Program-made: the position numbers and the translations under genes
The notes under the pieces: generated by a model
The model's input: only the letters and a program-made list of their open reading frames with translations
What the model was told of the DNA's origin: nothing
The model's database searches: none
In this document: piece after piece, positions 26,913-35,690 of the stretch
Layout of the letters: each line of letters opens with the position of its first letter
How positions within the stretch are numbered: position 1 is the stretch's first letter
From: Prolixibacteraceae bacterium
GTDB taxonomy: Bacteria > Bacteroidota > Bacteroidia > Bacteroidales > Prolixibacteraceae
Assembly (NCBI GenBank): GCA_003537645.1
Contig: DPRM01000039.1
Location: 16,100 to 80,099 of the forward strand
DNA length: 64,000 nucleotides
Reading direction: 5' to 3'

Positions 26913-29384
26913 ATGAGGGGAAGATTGGTTTTGGTTCTGTTGTTTGTGTCGGTCTATGCCGGCTTCGGACAGAATGCGTGGAAAAAGTCGGGAATAGTTT
27001 TGGATCCTCCTGTTTGTTATGCTTCAGACGAAATACATTCGTCGTTTATTGAACCTCCGCGTGAATATTACGAAAGGCTAAAATCTGCATCGACCCAAAA
27101 GGCCAACATCGAAGTAACTTATGTTGGTTTTTCGAACGAAGCGATGCAGGCTTTTGAATATGCTGTCAGCATCTGGGAAAGTCTGATTTATTCGCCGGTT
27201 ACGATCAGGGTAAAAGCGAATTTTACCAGTCTGGCAAAGGGAACACTGGGAAGTTGCGGGCCAACTGTTTACTACAAAAACTTTAATTCAACTCAAAAAA
27301 TCAATACCTATTATCCGGTTGCTTTGGTCGAGAAAATGCTTGGCGAAGAGGTGAATGGTGTTAATCAGTTTGATATTGTCGGCAATTTTAACAAGGATTT
27401 TACCAACTGGTATTTTGGCACCGATGGAAAAACTCCGGCTTTTAAATACGATTTTGTTTCCACAGTTCTGCACGAATTGGCTCATGGACTTGGATTTGCA
27501 GGGAATCTGGATTCTCAAAGCGGCAAAGGTGGCTACTCTTATAACAGTGAGATGCTCGCGGGTATTTTCGACAGTTTTATTACCGATAAGAATGGCAATA
27601 AGCTGGTAAAAACCAGCATTTACCCCAATCCTTCGGTTGCCTTGCATCAGGGCCTGACTTCGGGTTTTTTGGAATTCGCGACGAAGATTTCTGGTAACGA
27701 AATACCCCGGCTTTACGCTCCGGCCACGTGGGATGGTGGTTCTAGTGTTTATCATCTCGACGAAACGACTTACGCAGCAAGCGATACCAATTCGCTGATG
27801 ACTCCTTTTGCTGCTTCCGGTGAAGCCGTTCACACTCCCGGTCCCAACTCGCTTGCAATTATGTACGAAATGGGCTGGAAGTCGATATCTGTAAAGCACA
27901 AACCTCTAAAAGACATCGAATTTGTATCGGGCCCCATTGATTTTAATGCGGAAATTAAAAGCGATTTCGACCTCGATTCTACAAAATTATACCTGGTTTA
28001 TTCGGGCAACAGGTTCCTGAAATCGGATTCTGTTCTGCTGAAACCAACCGATATTTCAGCGAATTTTTCAGCCCGGCTTTCAAACATACAGTCGAGTAGC
28101 CTGAGTTATTTCTTTTCGGCAACCGATGTCATGAACCGGAGGTTTGTTTATCCGTCGAATGCCCCGGCAAATAACCTTTCGTTCAAAATTGGCATCGACA
28201 AAACTCCACCGGTGGTCGCACACGAAGCCATAAAGTACATGCTTGTAAGCGAAAATTCAGTAAAAATTAATGCTGAAGTAACTGATAATATTGGCATTAA
28301 ATCGGCCAGGGTCGAATATTTTATCAATGGAGGACTCATTCAGACAGTTTTGATGCAGAATGAAGCGAACGATACCTTTACCGGAAATCTGGCTTTTCCT
28401 TCAGGAACATTAAAAGATGGAGACAAGATCAGCTACCGCATTGCAGCTACCGATGTTTCGTCGCAAAGCAATGTCGGGAGAAGTCCGGAGTCGGGCTATA
28501 ACATCTTTTATATTCAGGGAATTCAGGCTCCGGTTGAGAGATATGTTAATAATTTTGATACCGAAACCAACGATTTTATCGGTTCCGATTTCAATGTTTC
28601 GAAGGTGACCGGCTTTGACAGCCCGGCGTTGAATTCGGCACATCCGTATTTAAGTCCGGATACCGACGATACCAACTTTAATTTTATCGCTATCCTGAAG
28701 TACCCGATTATTCTGAAAGCAGGCGGTAAAATGAGTTTCGACGAGGTGGTGCTGGTTGAACCGGGGGAGACTGGTACCAAGTTTGGCGACGAAGAATTTT
28801 GGGATTATGTGATTGTTGAAGGGTCGAAAGATGGAGGTACAAATTGGAAACCATTGATTAAAGGGTACGACAGCAATGCGCAAAAAACCTGGTATCTGTT
28901 GTTTATCAATTCAACTTCTGGGCAAAACAGCACCGGGGTTCCTACCAAAAGCCTTTTTGTGAAGCGTGAATTCGAATTGCTTGCCAACGGAAATTTTCAG
29001 GCAGGCGATACCATTCAGGTGCGGTTCCGCCTGTTTTCCGATCCGTATTCGCATGGTTGGGGATGGATAATCGACAATCTGGCAATTCAGGATTATAAAA
29101 CCGATGCGAATTCGCTGGCAATTTCTGAAGGTGAAGTGAACTTCTTCCCCAATCCGGCTTCCGATCGGTTGAACTTACAGCTTCAAACAAAAAACACAAT
29201 CGAAAACCTGGTTTTAAAGGCTTTTAATTCCTCCGGAAAACTTGTTTACAATCAACAATTTAAAGTAGGTTCAAGTGAATTTCAAACTTCGGTTGATCTG
29301 GCAAATTATATCCCCGGACTGTATTTGTTTTCTTTGGAATATGGAAGCGAAAAAGCAATTACCAGAAAAATTCTGGTCAGGTAA
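26913..29384 (+). CDS. Secreted zinc metalloprotease-like protein with T9SS sorting domain
   Basis: An 823-residue secreted protein with signal peptide MRGRLVLVLLFVSVYAGFGQ. A zinc-protease motif HELAHGLGF lies at residues 187-195. The third ligand position of classic metzincins (HExxHxxGxxH) is not His here, so the third zinc ligand is not apparent. Beta-sandwich domains fill about 330-740. The last 75 residues are a type IX secretion C-terminal domain (VNFFPNPASDRLNLQL start, AITRKILVR end), directing export and surface attachment. Substrate is unknown. It is a single gene, divergent from the GH32 gene and just upstream of the aromatic attenuator. Confidence 0.86.
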   Translation: MRGRLVLVLLFVSVYAGFGQNAWKKSGIVLDPPVCYASDEIHSSFIEPPREYYERLKSASTQKANIEVTYVGFSNEAMQAFEYAVSIWESLIYSPVTIRVKANFTSLAKGTLGSCGPTVYYKNFNSTQKINTYYPVALVEKMLGEEVNGVNQFDIVGNFNKDFTNWYFGTDGKTPAFKYDFVSTVLHELAHGLGFAGNLDSQSGKGGYSYNSEMLAGIFDSFITDKNGNKLVKTSIYPNPSVALHQGLTSGFLEFATKISGNEIPRLYAPATWDGGSSVYHLDETTYAASDTNSLMTPFAASGEAVHTPGPNSLAIMYEMGWKSISVKHKPLKDIEFVSGPIDFNAEIKSDFDLDSTKLYLVYSGNRFLKSDSVLLKPTDISANFSARLSNIQSSSLSYFFSATDVMNRRFVYPSNAPANNLSFKIGIDKTPPVVAHEAIKYMLVSENSVKINAEVTDNIGIKSARVEYFINGGLIQTVLMQNEANDTFTGNLAFPSGTLKDGDKISYRIAATDVSSQSNVGRSPESGYNIFYIQGIQAPVERYVNNFDTETNDFIGSDFNVSKVTGFDSPALNSAHPYLSPDTDDTNFNFIAILKYPIILKAGGKMSFDEVVLVEPGETGTKFGDEEFWDYVIVEGSKDGGTNWKPLIKGYDSNAQKTWYLLFINSTSGQNSTGVPTKSLFVKREFELLANGNFQAGDTIQVRFRLFSDPYSHGWGWIIDNLAIQDYKTDANSLAISEGEVNFFPNPASDRLNLQLQTKNTIENLVLKAFNSSGKLVYNQQFKVGSSEFQTSVDLANYIPGLYLFSLEYGSEKAITRKILVR

Positions 29385-29407
29385 GTTTCAATTGTAAATA
29401 AAAAACT

Positions 29408-29415
29408 TATATTTG
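29408..29415 (+). promoter_or_regulatory. Candidate -7 element for the aromatic amino acid leader
   Basis: TATATTTG matches TAnnTTTG, with a -33-like TTTC at 29386-29389 (18 bp spacer). Predicted transcription starts near 29422, giving a leader RNA of about 165 nt before tyrA. Confidence 0.55.
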
Positions 29416-29434
29416 CCGTCAAATTGTAAGCAAA

Positions 29435-29509
29435 ATGAAACTATTCAGTAACAACAGCTATTTTTATTGGTTTTATTACTTCTGTTCTCATACCGGGATC
29501 GGCAGGTAA
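29435..29509 (+). CDS. Aromatic amino acid attenuator leader peptide
   Basis: A 24-codon reading frame with an ATG at 29435 and a TAA at 29507-29509. It encodes four Phe, four Tyr and one Trp; codons 9-16 read Y-F-Y-W-F-Y-Y-F. It is followed by a terminator hairpin and then tyrA and DAHP synthase-chorismate mutase. The composition and position are those of a classical ribosome-mediated attenuation leader: slow translation at the Tyr/Phe/Trp codons when charged tRNA is scarce would favour antitermination. The peptide itself probably has no other function. Confidence 0.85.
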   Translation: MKLFSNNSYFYWFYYFCSHTGIGR

Positions 29510-29538
29510 TCTATTGTTGTTACAAAAGATATTCTACG

Positions 29539-29571
29539 AAAGGGTCCCGTGATAAACGAGGCCCTTTTTTT
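29539..29571 (+). terminator. Attenuator terminator upstream of tyrA
   Basis: Stem AAAGGGTCCCGT with ACGAGGCCCTTT (one G-U, one mismatch), 5-nt loop GATAA, and a run of seven T. A competing antiterminator is visible: CGGGATC (29494-29500) can pair with GGTCCCG (29543-29549, one G-U). The former segment lies in the last codons of the leader peptide, where a terminating ribosome would cover it. A further pairing of GTAACAACA (about 29448) with TGTTGTTAC (about 29514) can form the upstream hairpin. Confidence 0.82.
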
Positions 29572-29585
29572 ATTTTAAACAAAAT

Positions 29586-30479
29586 ATGAAACTAACAGTA
29601 ATTGGTTTGGGGTTGATTGGCGGTTCGATGGCGAAAGACCTTCGGAAAGCCGGATTTGCAACTGAAATAATTGGGGTTGATGTGAGTCCTGAAAATGCGC
29701 AGGAAGCCCTTCGGATGGGGATTATCGACCGGATTGAAACGCTTGAAACTGCGGTTTCGGTGGCCGACATGGTAATTATTGCCATTCCAGTTGACAAGGT
29801 TTTGAATTCGCTGACCAAAGTGCTCGACCTGGTTTCCGACCAAACAACCGTGATTGACGTTGGATCGACCAAAAAATTAATTGCAGCCGCAGTTGAGAAC
29901 CACCCGAAGCGCAGAAATTACGTTCCGGCTCACCCGATGTCGGGTACCGAAAATTCAGGTCCATCGGCAGCGCTCGAAGGACTTTTCGAAGGAAAGATCA
30001 ACATTATTTGCGATCAGGAAAAATGCGGCCCGCAGCACCTGGCTTTTGCCGAAAAAATGTTTCAGGTACTCGGAATGGACATTGCCTACATGACTGCCGA
30101 CGATCAGGATCACAGTACCGCTTTTATTTCGCATTTGCCTCACGCCGCGGCTTTCGCGCTTGCAAACGCTGTGCTCGACAAGGAAGACCGCGAAATTATT
30201 TTCGATCTGGCAAGTGGCGGTTTCAACTCAACGGTGCGCCTGGCCAAAAGTTCTCCTGAAATGTGGGGGCCTATTTTTCAACAAAACAAGGAATATGTTG
30301 TTGAATCGCTCGATGTTTACATCAAACACCTGAAAGCTTTCAGGAAAAGTATTGAGAGCGAACCCGAACAGATGATGACGCTGATGAAAAATGCCAACCG
30401 AATTCGTGGAATCCTCGACGGACAAAACGATTCGCTGGTGAAAAATGAAAAGACAATTGTTAAACTTTATACCAAATAA
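29586..30479 (+). CDS. tyrA: Prephenate dehydrogenase
   Basis: A 297-residue NAD(P)-dependent enzyme making 4-hydroxyphenylpyruvate in tyrosine synthesis. The Rossmann glycine motif VIGLGLIGGSMAK is at residues 5-17. DVGSTKK and the substrate-binding YVPAHPMSGTENSG follow near 115-140. HLPHAAAFALA and the dimerisation helices complete the protein. It is a mono-functional TyrA without a chorismate mutase or ACT domain. It is the first gene behind the aromatic attenuator and ends 2 bp before the DAHP synthase gene, so both enzymes are controlled together. Confidence 0.96.
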   Translation: MKLTVIGLGLIGGSMAKDLRKAGFATEIIGVDVSPENAQEALRMGIIDRIETLETAVSVADMVIIAIPVDKVLNSLTKVLDLVSDQTTVIDVGSTKKLIAAAVENHPKRRNYVPAHPMSGTENSGPSAALEGLFEGKINIICDQEKCGPQHLAFAEKMFQVLGMDIAYMTADDQDHSTAFISHLPHAAAFALANAVLDKEDREIIFDLASGGFNSTVRLAKSSPEMWGPIFQQNKEYVVESLDVYIKHLKAFRKSIESEPEQMMTLMKNANRIRGILDGQNDSLVKNEKTIVKLYTK

Positions 30480-30481
30480 TC

Positions 30482-31573
30482 ATGGGATTAGAATTAGAAA
30501 TTAACCCGATCAGGCACTGGTTGCCACAAATTAACAACCCGCTGATCATTGCCGGTCCGTGCAGCCTCGAAACCGAGGAGCAGGCAATGGCAACCGCTAA
30601 ATTAATCGCGAAAGATCACCGGGTATTCGTATATCGCGGTGGCGTTTGGAAACCACGAACACGCCCCGGAAGTTTCGAAGGCGTTGGTAGCATTGGCCTG
30701 AAATGGCTGCAGATGGTGCGCGAAGAAACTGGAATGCCCGTTGGAACCGAAGTAGCAAACGCGCAGCATACCGAAGAGGCGCTGAAAGCCGGCCTCGACG
30801 TTCTCTGGATTGGAGCCCGCTCAACTGCCAGCCCGTTTGTTGTTCAGGAAATTGCCGATGTGGTGAAAGGAACCGACGCGGTGGTGATGGTGAAAAACCC
30901 GGTCAATCCTGATGTTCAGCTGTGGTTGGGCGCTTTCGAGCGGCTTAGTCAGGCCGGAATTAAAAACATGGTGGCCATTCACCGCGGATTTACGCCTTTC
31001 CGCGAAACCGAGTACCGCAACTACCCCAACTGGAAAACAGTGATCGAATTGCGCCGTTTGATGCCCAATTTGCCCATTATTTGCGATCCGAGCCACATTG
31101 GAGGCAAGCGCGAGTATTTGTTCGATATTTCGCAGAAAGCGTTCGATATGGGTCTTGAAGGGCTGATGATCGAGTCGCACATCGATCCTTCGTGCGCCCT
31201 GAGCGACAAGGAACAGCAACTGACCCCGGCCGATTTGGCCAAATTGCTCGACCGCCTGGTAATCCGTAATGTAACCACCGACAACAAACTGTTTGAAAAC
31301 CAGCTCGAACTGTTGCGTAACCGCATCGACGCACTCGACCGCGAATTGCTGGAAACACTGTCGTCGCGTATGGAAATTGCACGCCAGATTGGTCAGTATA
31401 AAAAAGACAACAACGTAACAGCCCTGCAGATTGGCCGTTTTGCCGAACTGATGGAAAAACGTGTGAAACTGGGCGAAAGCCTGAACCTGAACGGTCATTT
31501 GGTTCAGCAGTTGTTCCAGCACATCCACGAAGATTCGGTGCGCATGCAAACCGAAATCATGGACAAAGAATAG
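30482..31573 (+). CDS. Bifunctional DAHP synthase / chorismate mutase
   Basis: A 363-residue fusion. Residues about 1-260 are a type I-beta DAHP synthase, joining PEP and erythrose 4-phosphate: IAGPCSLETEEQ, FKVWKPRTRPGSFEG-like loop, ICDPSHIGGKREY and MIESHIDP. Residues about 270-363 are an AroQ chorismate mutase helix bundle (LLRNRIDALDRELLETLSSR), converting chorismate to prephenate and probably also giving allosteric control of the synthase. Both ends of the Phe/Tyr branch are thus in one operon with TyrA. The reading frame is visibly GC-richer than most of the window. Two terminator-like hairpins follow. Confidence 0.96.
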   Translation: MGLELEINPIRHWLPQINNPLIIAGPCSLETEEQAMATAKLIAKDHRVFVYRGGVWKPRTRPGSFEGVGSIGLKWLQMVREETGMPVGTEVANAQHTEEALKAGLDVLWIGARSTASPFVVQEIADVVKGTDAVVMVKNPVNPDVQLWLGAFERLSQAGIKNMVAIHRGFTPFRETEYRNYPNWKTVIELRRLMPNLPIICDPSHIGGKREYLFDISQKAFDMGLEGLMIESHIDPSCALSDKEQQLTPADLAKLLDRLVIRNVTTDNKLFENQLELLRNRIDALDRELLETLSSRMEIARQIGQYKKDNNVTALQIGRFAELMEKRVKLGESLNLNGHLVQQLFQHIHEDSVRMQTEIMDKE

Positions 31574-31600
31574 GGGAGGGAGAAGTTCGAAAAATGTGAG

Positions 31601-31639
31601 AAAAGGCGCCGGGGCGATAGAAATCTAAGTGCCTTTTTT
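31601..31639 (+). terminator. Candidate terminator of the tyrA operon
   Basis: AAAAGGC and GCCTTTTTT form a 7-bp stem with a 23-nt loop 28 bp after the DAHP synthase stop, with a T run in the 3' arm. Confidence 0.55.
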
Positions 31640-31656
31640 CAGGTTTTGACATACAA

Positions 31657-31702
31657 AAAAGCAGTAAAATACAAGATATTAACCTTGTATTTTACTGCTT
31701 TT
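31657..31702. terminator. Bidirectional intrinsic terminator
   Basis: A 19-bp perfect stem, AAAAGCAGTAAAATACAAG with its reverse complement, has an 8-nt loop and is flanked by A and T tracts. It separates the plus-strand aromatic operon from the minus-strand genes 31750-35017. Confidence 0.88.
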
Positions 31703-31749
31703 ATTTTTATCTCCGTGAAGCTTTTTTAATAAGCTTATGCGAAGGGTTC

Positions 31750-32010
31750 TTATTTTTTCTTTTTACGTAAGAAGAAAAATGCAGCACCTGCAACAACTAC
31801 TACACCGCCAATAATAGCGTAAGTCATTCCGTTTGACGGTTCTTCTGTTTCTTCATCTTCGTAATAAACAGGATCCATGTTGTCGATCGAAATGGTATCT
31901 GTTGGTGCTTCAAGAGAAACTTCGGTTGAATCTTCGCCTTGAGCAAAAATTACAGTTGGAGCTCCGATAAATAACATGCCTAACAAGGCAAACATGATAA
32001 ATTTTTTCAT
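31750..32010 (-). CDS. Small exported single-pass membrane protein, function unknown
   Basis: An 86-residue protein I do not recognise. It has a signal peptide (to about residue 24, FAQGED), an acidic Ser/Thr/Glu-rich middle (residues 25-60), a C-terminal hydrophobic segment YAIIGGVVVVAGAAFFFL and a tail RKKKK. The layout (signal, acidic spacer, membrane anchor, basic tail) resembles surface-sorting signals, but no LPXTG or PEP motif is present. It follows the TPR glycosyltransferase gene by 17 bp and may share its transcript, ending at the strong terminator 31657-31702. Confidence 0.7.
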   Translation of the reverse strand: MKKFIMFALLGMLFIGAPTVIFAQGEDSTEVSLEAPTDTISIDNMDPVYYEDEETEEPSNGMTYAIIGGVVVVAGAAFFFLRKKKK

Positions 32011-32027
32011 CGTTTCAATTTTAAAAG

Positions 32028-34094
32028 TTATTTTATTCCATTAATTATTTCATCGTATTTTTTCGCCACTTCGGGTTTCGAATCCCGGTAACTGTCGGCC
32101 AAAGCCTGAAGCGCCGGTTTGTATCGGGAATTTATTTTCAGGCAATCCTTCAGTACTTTACGGGCTTGGTCAATGTTGGTTTCAGCATAAACTGCCGCCA
32201 GTCTTACGTATGCATCAAAGTACTTTCGGTTGGCTGCGATCGCCTTTTTAAAATAATCGGCTGCTTTCTCCCTGTTATTTTCAATCAGCGCCTGATTGCC
32301 CAGCATTATCAATGCCGGTTCATATTCAGGATTTATTTCCAAACATTTTTCAAGCATTAGTACCGACTGTTCATTCCGATTCAAACCTGCCAGCGAAGCT
32401 GCAAATTTATAACAGATCAATTCATTTTGCGGGTCAATTTCGAATGCTTTTTGCAATAAAAGCGCAGATTTAATATTGTCACCCTTTTCCGAAGCACGCA
32501 ATCCTTCCAGATCGTCTTTTGTAATCCGCTCAATTACTGCACAAACCGGCACCCCGTCGGCCGTAACAGTATGAATTGTATTGGCCGGTGGCCACTGTTT
32601 GTTTTTTAGTTGCCAGGGCGAAATATAGCTGTTGGCAACAATGGCATAATCCCAATCGTGGTTACTTCGGCTGTGATAATTAAAATACACAAATTCAACC
32701 GTCGCGTTATTCCTGAAAAACCATTGTACCGGGAAATTTCCTCCGACAATAACTTTATTTCCGTTTTGCTTGTTTTTCAGGTATTCCTGAAGCCATTCGG
32801 CTCCTTCACGCATGGAATGATAATAGTAATCGGTTTCGTAATTTCCGTAAGCACCCTTTAATCCACCTATAAATTGGTTGTAATAGAGGTAATAATACGG
32901 ATGGTTTTCAGCCATAAATTTTGCGGGATGAAAAGACAAAATCAAGAATAAGCCAATAACCGCAATCCTGACAAACCGATGCCCGAACCTAAGAAAAAAG
33001 GCATGAAACCCAAGCGCCGAAATCAGGACTATTCCGGGGTAAACAAACAGGAAATGACGCCACGACCCGTAAAGGTTAGAGCCTTTCAAAAGAACAAACA
33101 GGATTGGGAACAGAATGGTAAAAAGCAGCAGCAACAATTGTATTTTCTGTGCTGAAGTATAGTTTTTTCTGGTATTCAGTAGAAAAAAAGCTACCCCCGC
33201 AAAAACAATTACCGGAATTGTAATTGCCATGTATTTAGGTAGATAATACCACGGAAGATAATTGGACCATTCGAAGTTTCCTTCGAAAATCTGACGAACA
33301 GTTGTCGGAAACCGGGTCATTACTTCGTACGATTTCAAGGTGTTGGGTATTGGATTTTGCAACGCATAAGGCCAGCTTGCCAAACCCAGCAAATATCCTG
33401 AAAATGAAATGAATACAAATAGCAGGAAGAATTTTTTCAGCAGTTTCAATTCCAGTTTCTTAAGCTGTAGCCAGTCTAAACCCAACTTCAGGAATATGAA
33501 TAAACCCAGATAAAAAACAACCAGAATTCCGCCGGGGCGAATGCCAATGGCAAAACCAATGCTTAAAATCAGGAGTAAAGTAGTCAGTTTTCGGGATTTA
33601 TCTTCAGAAAAAACAAGTTTAAGTGAATAATAAACACTTGAAATGTAAGCCATTGCGAAAGGAATGTCTTTCAGATTGTTTTGTGAATGGCCTAAAAATG
33701 TGGGTGAAACGGCAAAAAGCAGTAAAACAAAAATGGCAGCTCCGTAGCCCGAAATCCATGCGGCAAATAAAGCCGTTACCAAGATGGTCAGCCAGCCGGA
33801 AAAACTGCTCATCAGGTGGCGAAACCCGTAAATATCTTCAATGCCGAACCAGTGAATAAGTGCTGTTGTAAGGTTATCATACGTTTGTCCGTAGTACTGA
33901 AGATGGGTTTGGGGTGTATCGAGCGATGATTTGTCGGCGCCCAGTGTGCTGAAATAATTGTACACCATTTCCGAATGCCGGTAATGCACCTCCTCGTCGC
34001 CCGAAATGCCGGCATCGCGGCTGATCAGTAAAAGACCGGCAAGCATTGCCAAAGCCAGGGCCCAAAAAGTTATCTTCAGATTCTTTTCTGTCAT
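32028..34094 (-). CDS. Membrane glycosyltransferase (GT39/ArnT-like) with C-terminal TPRs
   Basis: A 688-residue protein. Residues about 1-400 carry 9-11 transmembrane segments, with an acidic GDEEVHY motif in the first periplasmic loop, as in the PMT/ArnT GT-C superfamily where a loop Asp/Glu is catalytic. Residues about 530-688 are TPR helices (AADYFKKAIAANRKYFDAY, ARKVLKDCLKINSRYKPAL). It would transfer a sugar from a polyprenyl-phosphate donor at the periplasmic face. It overlaps the upstream GT2 gene by one base (TAATG), which makes the polyprenyl-phosphate sugar synthase next door a natural donor supplier. Confidence 0.82.
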   Translation of the reverse strand: MTEKNLKITFWALALAMLAGLLLISRDAGISGDEEVHYRHSEMVYNYFSTLGADKSSLDTPQTHLQYYGQTYDNLTTALIHWFGIEDIYGFRHLMSSFSGWLTILVTALFAAWISGYGAAIFVLLLFAVSPTFLGHSQNNLKDIPFAMAYISSVYYSLKLVFSEDKSRKLTTLLLILSIGFAIGIRPGGILVVFYLGLFIFLKLGLDWLQLKKLELKLLKKFFLLFVFISFSGYLLGLASWPYALQNPIPNTLKSYEVMTRFPTTVRQIFEGNFEWSNYLPWYYLPKYMAITIPVIVFAGVAFFLLNTRKNYTSAQKIQLLLLLFTILFPILFVLLKGSNLYGSWRHFLFVYPGIVLISALGFHAFFLRFGHRFVRIAVIGLFLILSFHPAKFMAENHPYYYLYYNQFIGGLKGAYGNYETDYYYHSMREGAEWLQEYLKNKQNGNKVIVGGNFPVQWFFRNNATVEFVYFNYHSRSNHDWDYAIVANSYISPWQLKNKQWPPANTIHTVTADGVPVCAVIERITKDDLEGLRASEKGDNIKSALLLQKAFEIDPQNELICYKFAASLAGLNRNEQSVLMLEKCLEINPEYEPALIMLGNQALIENNREKAADYFKKAIAANRKYFDAYVRLAAVYAETNIDQARKVLKDCLKINSRYKPALQALADSYRDSKPEVAKKYDEIINGIK

Positions 34095-35017
34095 TATTCG
34101 GTTTCGGTATCGTAGAACTTTTTCACGAGATAAATGGGCCGGTTCTGCGATTCTTTATAAATGCGGTAAACATATTCTCCCACTACGCCCAGAAATATCA
34201 ATTGAATAGAGCCCAGAAAATAAATGCTTAAAACTGTTGATGACCAGCCAATTAATGCAAATCCGAATGACTTGGCGACCAAAACATAAATTCCGGCAAA
34301 CAGGAAAACGAGGGTTCCGATCATACCCAGAACAAGACAAACTTTGATCGGGAATTTCGAAAACGAAAAAATGGCATCGGCGCCCAAAAGCACCAGTTTT
34401 CCGAAGGTCATTTTAGGTTCGCCGCCAGCACGGTCTTCTCTGATGTATTCAACAAATCCCTGATTGAAGCCGATAAATGAACGTAAGCCAGGCAAATATC
34501 TGATGGATTCTTTCATTTTTACCAATGCGTCAACAGCGGAACGGTTCAGCATCGAGAAATTTCCGGCATTCTCCACTTCGACCAGACCCGCTACTTTTTT
34601 AAAAAATACATGAAACAGGTTGGTGGCGATTCGGTGGCGCTTTGTTTTGCGGCCCTTACGTTTGCCAGTCACAATATCAAAACCTTCGTCGTTAATCATG
34701 CGGAACATTTCGGCAAGTAATTCGGGCGGATCCTGAAGATCGCCGTCCATCATTGCCACATAATTTCCCATTGCCATTTCAAGTCCGGCGGTAAAAGCTG
34801 CCTGATGACCGAAATTCCTTGAAAGATCGACGATTTTGACCCTCGAAAACCGTTTGCGGACCTCGATCAGTTTCCGGAGTGTAGAATCGGTACTTCCATC
34901 GTTAACAAAGAGAATTTCGTAGTTTGAAGTGAACGATTCGACTGCGTTTATTGCGCGTTCAGCCAATTCGTCAATCAGGTCTTCTTCGTTATAAACAGGA
35001 ATTATGAGTGAAAACAT
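34094..35017 (-). CDS. GT2 glycosyltransferase, polyprenyl-phosphate sugar synthase type
   Basis: A 307-residue protein of the DPM1/ArnC/GtrB group. The GT-A fold begins SLIIPVYNEEDLIDEL; FVNDGSTDST and the metal-binding DGDLQDPPELL follow. Two C-terminal transmembrane helices lie at about residues 230-290. Such enzymes load glucose, mannose or aminoarabinose on undecaprenyl phosphate at the inner membrane. The sugar cannot be told from sequence. It is translationally coupled to the GT-C glycosyltransferase, so the pair probably modifies an envelope glycan, lipid A or glycoprotein. Confidence 0.9.
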   Translation of the reverse strand: MFSLIIPVYNEEDLIDELAERAINAVESFTSNYEILFVNDGSTDSTLRKLIEVRKRFSRVKIVDLSRNFGHQAAFTAGLEMAMGNYVAMMDGDLQDPPELLAEMFRMINDEGFDIVTGKRKGRKTKRHRIATNLFHVFFKKVAGLVEVENAGNFSMLNRSAVDALVKMKESIRYLPGLRSFIGFNQGFVEYIREDRAGGEPKMTFGKLVLLGADAIFSFSKFPIKVCLVLGMIGTLVFLFAGIYVLVAKSFGFALIGWSSTVLSIYFLGSIQLIFLGVVGEYVYRIYKESQNRPIYLVKKFYDTETE

Positions 35018-35261
35018 AGTTTAGTTTTTAGCCGGTATTCATGGTTTGTTCTGAAAATTAACCCAATTTATCCGGGAATAAACAGGGTTAATCAAGGCTT
35101 AAAGATAAAGATTTTCGGTATGTAAATATCAAAACAGTGAAAGATGGGAAAAGCATTGTACTGACCGATGCTTTGCCAGTAGCGGGATTGTTGCTATTAT
35201 CGCAATATCCGGTGCTTTCGATTACCCAATATTATCATTACTTTTTATGCGCCTATTTGAC

Positions 35262-35269
35262 TACCTTTG
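35262..35269 (+). promoter_or_regulatory. Candidate -7 element for rbfA
   Basis: TACCTTTG matches TAnnTTTG, 27 bp upstream of the rbfA ATG. An upstream TTTTT run near 35242 is the only -33 candidate. Confidence 0.45.
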
Positions 35270-35296
35270 CTGACAAAATTTTCAAAAATAAATACA

Positions 35297-35635
35297 ATGG
35301 AAACTACACGACAAAACAAAATATCGCGCCTGATCCAGAAGGACATGGCCGACATACTGCAAAAAGAAGGTAAAGATTTGTTTCACGGTGTACTGATTAG
35401 TGTTACAAAAGTCAGGATAACCCCCGATCTTTCGATTGCACGGGTTTACCTTAGCATTTTCCCTTCCGAAAAAGGTGAAGCTATTTTGCTCGAAGTAAAG
35501 AAATTACATTCAAAACTGAGAGGTTTGCTCGGGCTGAAAGTTGGTAAACAACTCCGGATTGTGCCTCAGCTCGACTTTCATCTTGACGACAGTCTCGATT
35601 ATATTGAGAACATTGACCGCCTTCTAAAAGAATAG
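35297..35635 (+). CDS. rbfA: Ribosome-binding factor A
   Basis: A 112-residue KH-like protein that binds the 30S subunit and helps mature the 5' end of 16S rRNA, notably in the cold. The RbfA pattern is clear: ISRLIQKDMADIL at the N-terminus, VRITPDLSIARVYLSIFP in the middle and LRIVPQLDFHLDDSLDY at the C-terminus. The ATG at 35297 fits the family start; an in-frame TTG at 35267 coincides with the promoter-like element and is unlikely. The methyltransferase gene follows after 55 bp. Confidence 0.95.
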   Translation: METTRQNKISRLIQKDMADILQKEGKDLFHGVLISVTKVRITPDLSIARVYLSIFPSEKGEAILLEVKKLHSKLRGLLGLKVGKQLRIVPQLDFHLDDSLDYIENIDRLLKE

Positions 35636-35690
35636 TTTCAGGGTTCTATATTTTCCCCTAAACTTCGAACTCAAAACTTCAAACACAACT

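Noticed and set aside
29435..29509. Leader peptide as a random short frame
   Set aside because: Eight consecutive aromatic codons in the correct position before a terminator and the aromatic operon make chance unlikely, so it was kept as a feature.
30821..31549. Long antisense reading frame (242 codons) opposite DAHP synthase-chorismate mutase
   Set aside because: It is produced by the GC-rich codon use of the real gene; the peptide matches nothing and the plus-strand protein is a certain enzyme.
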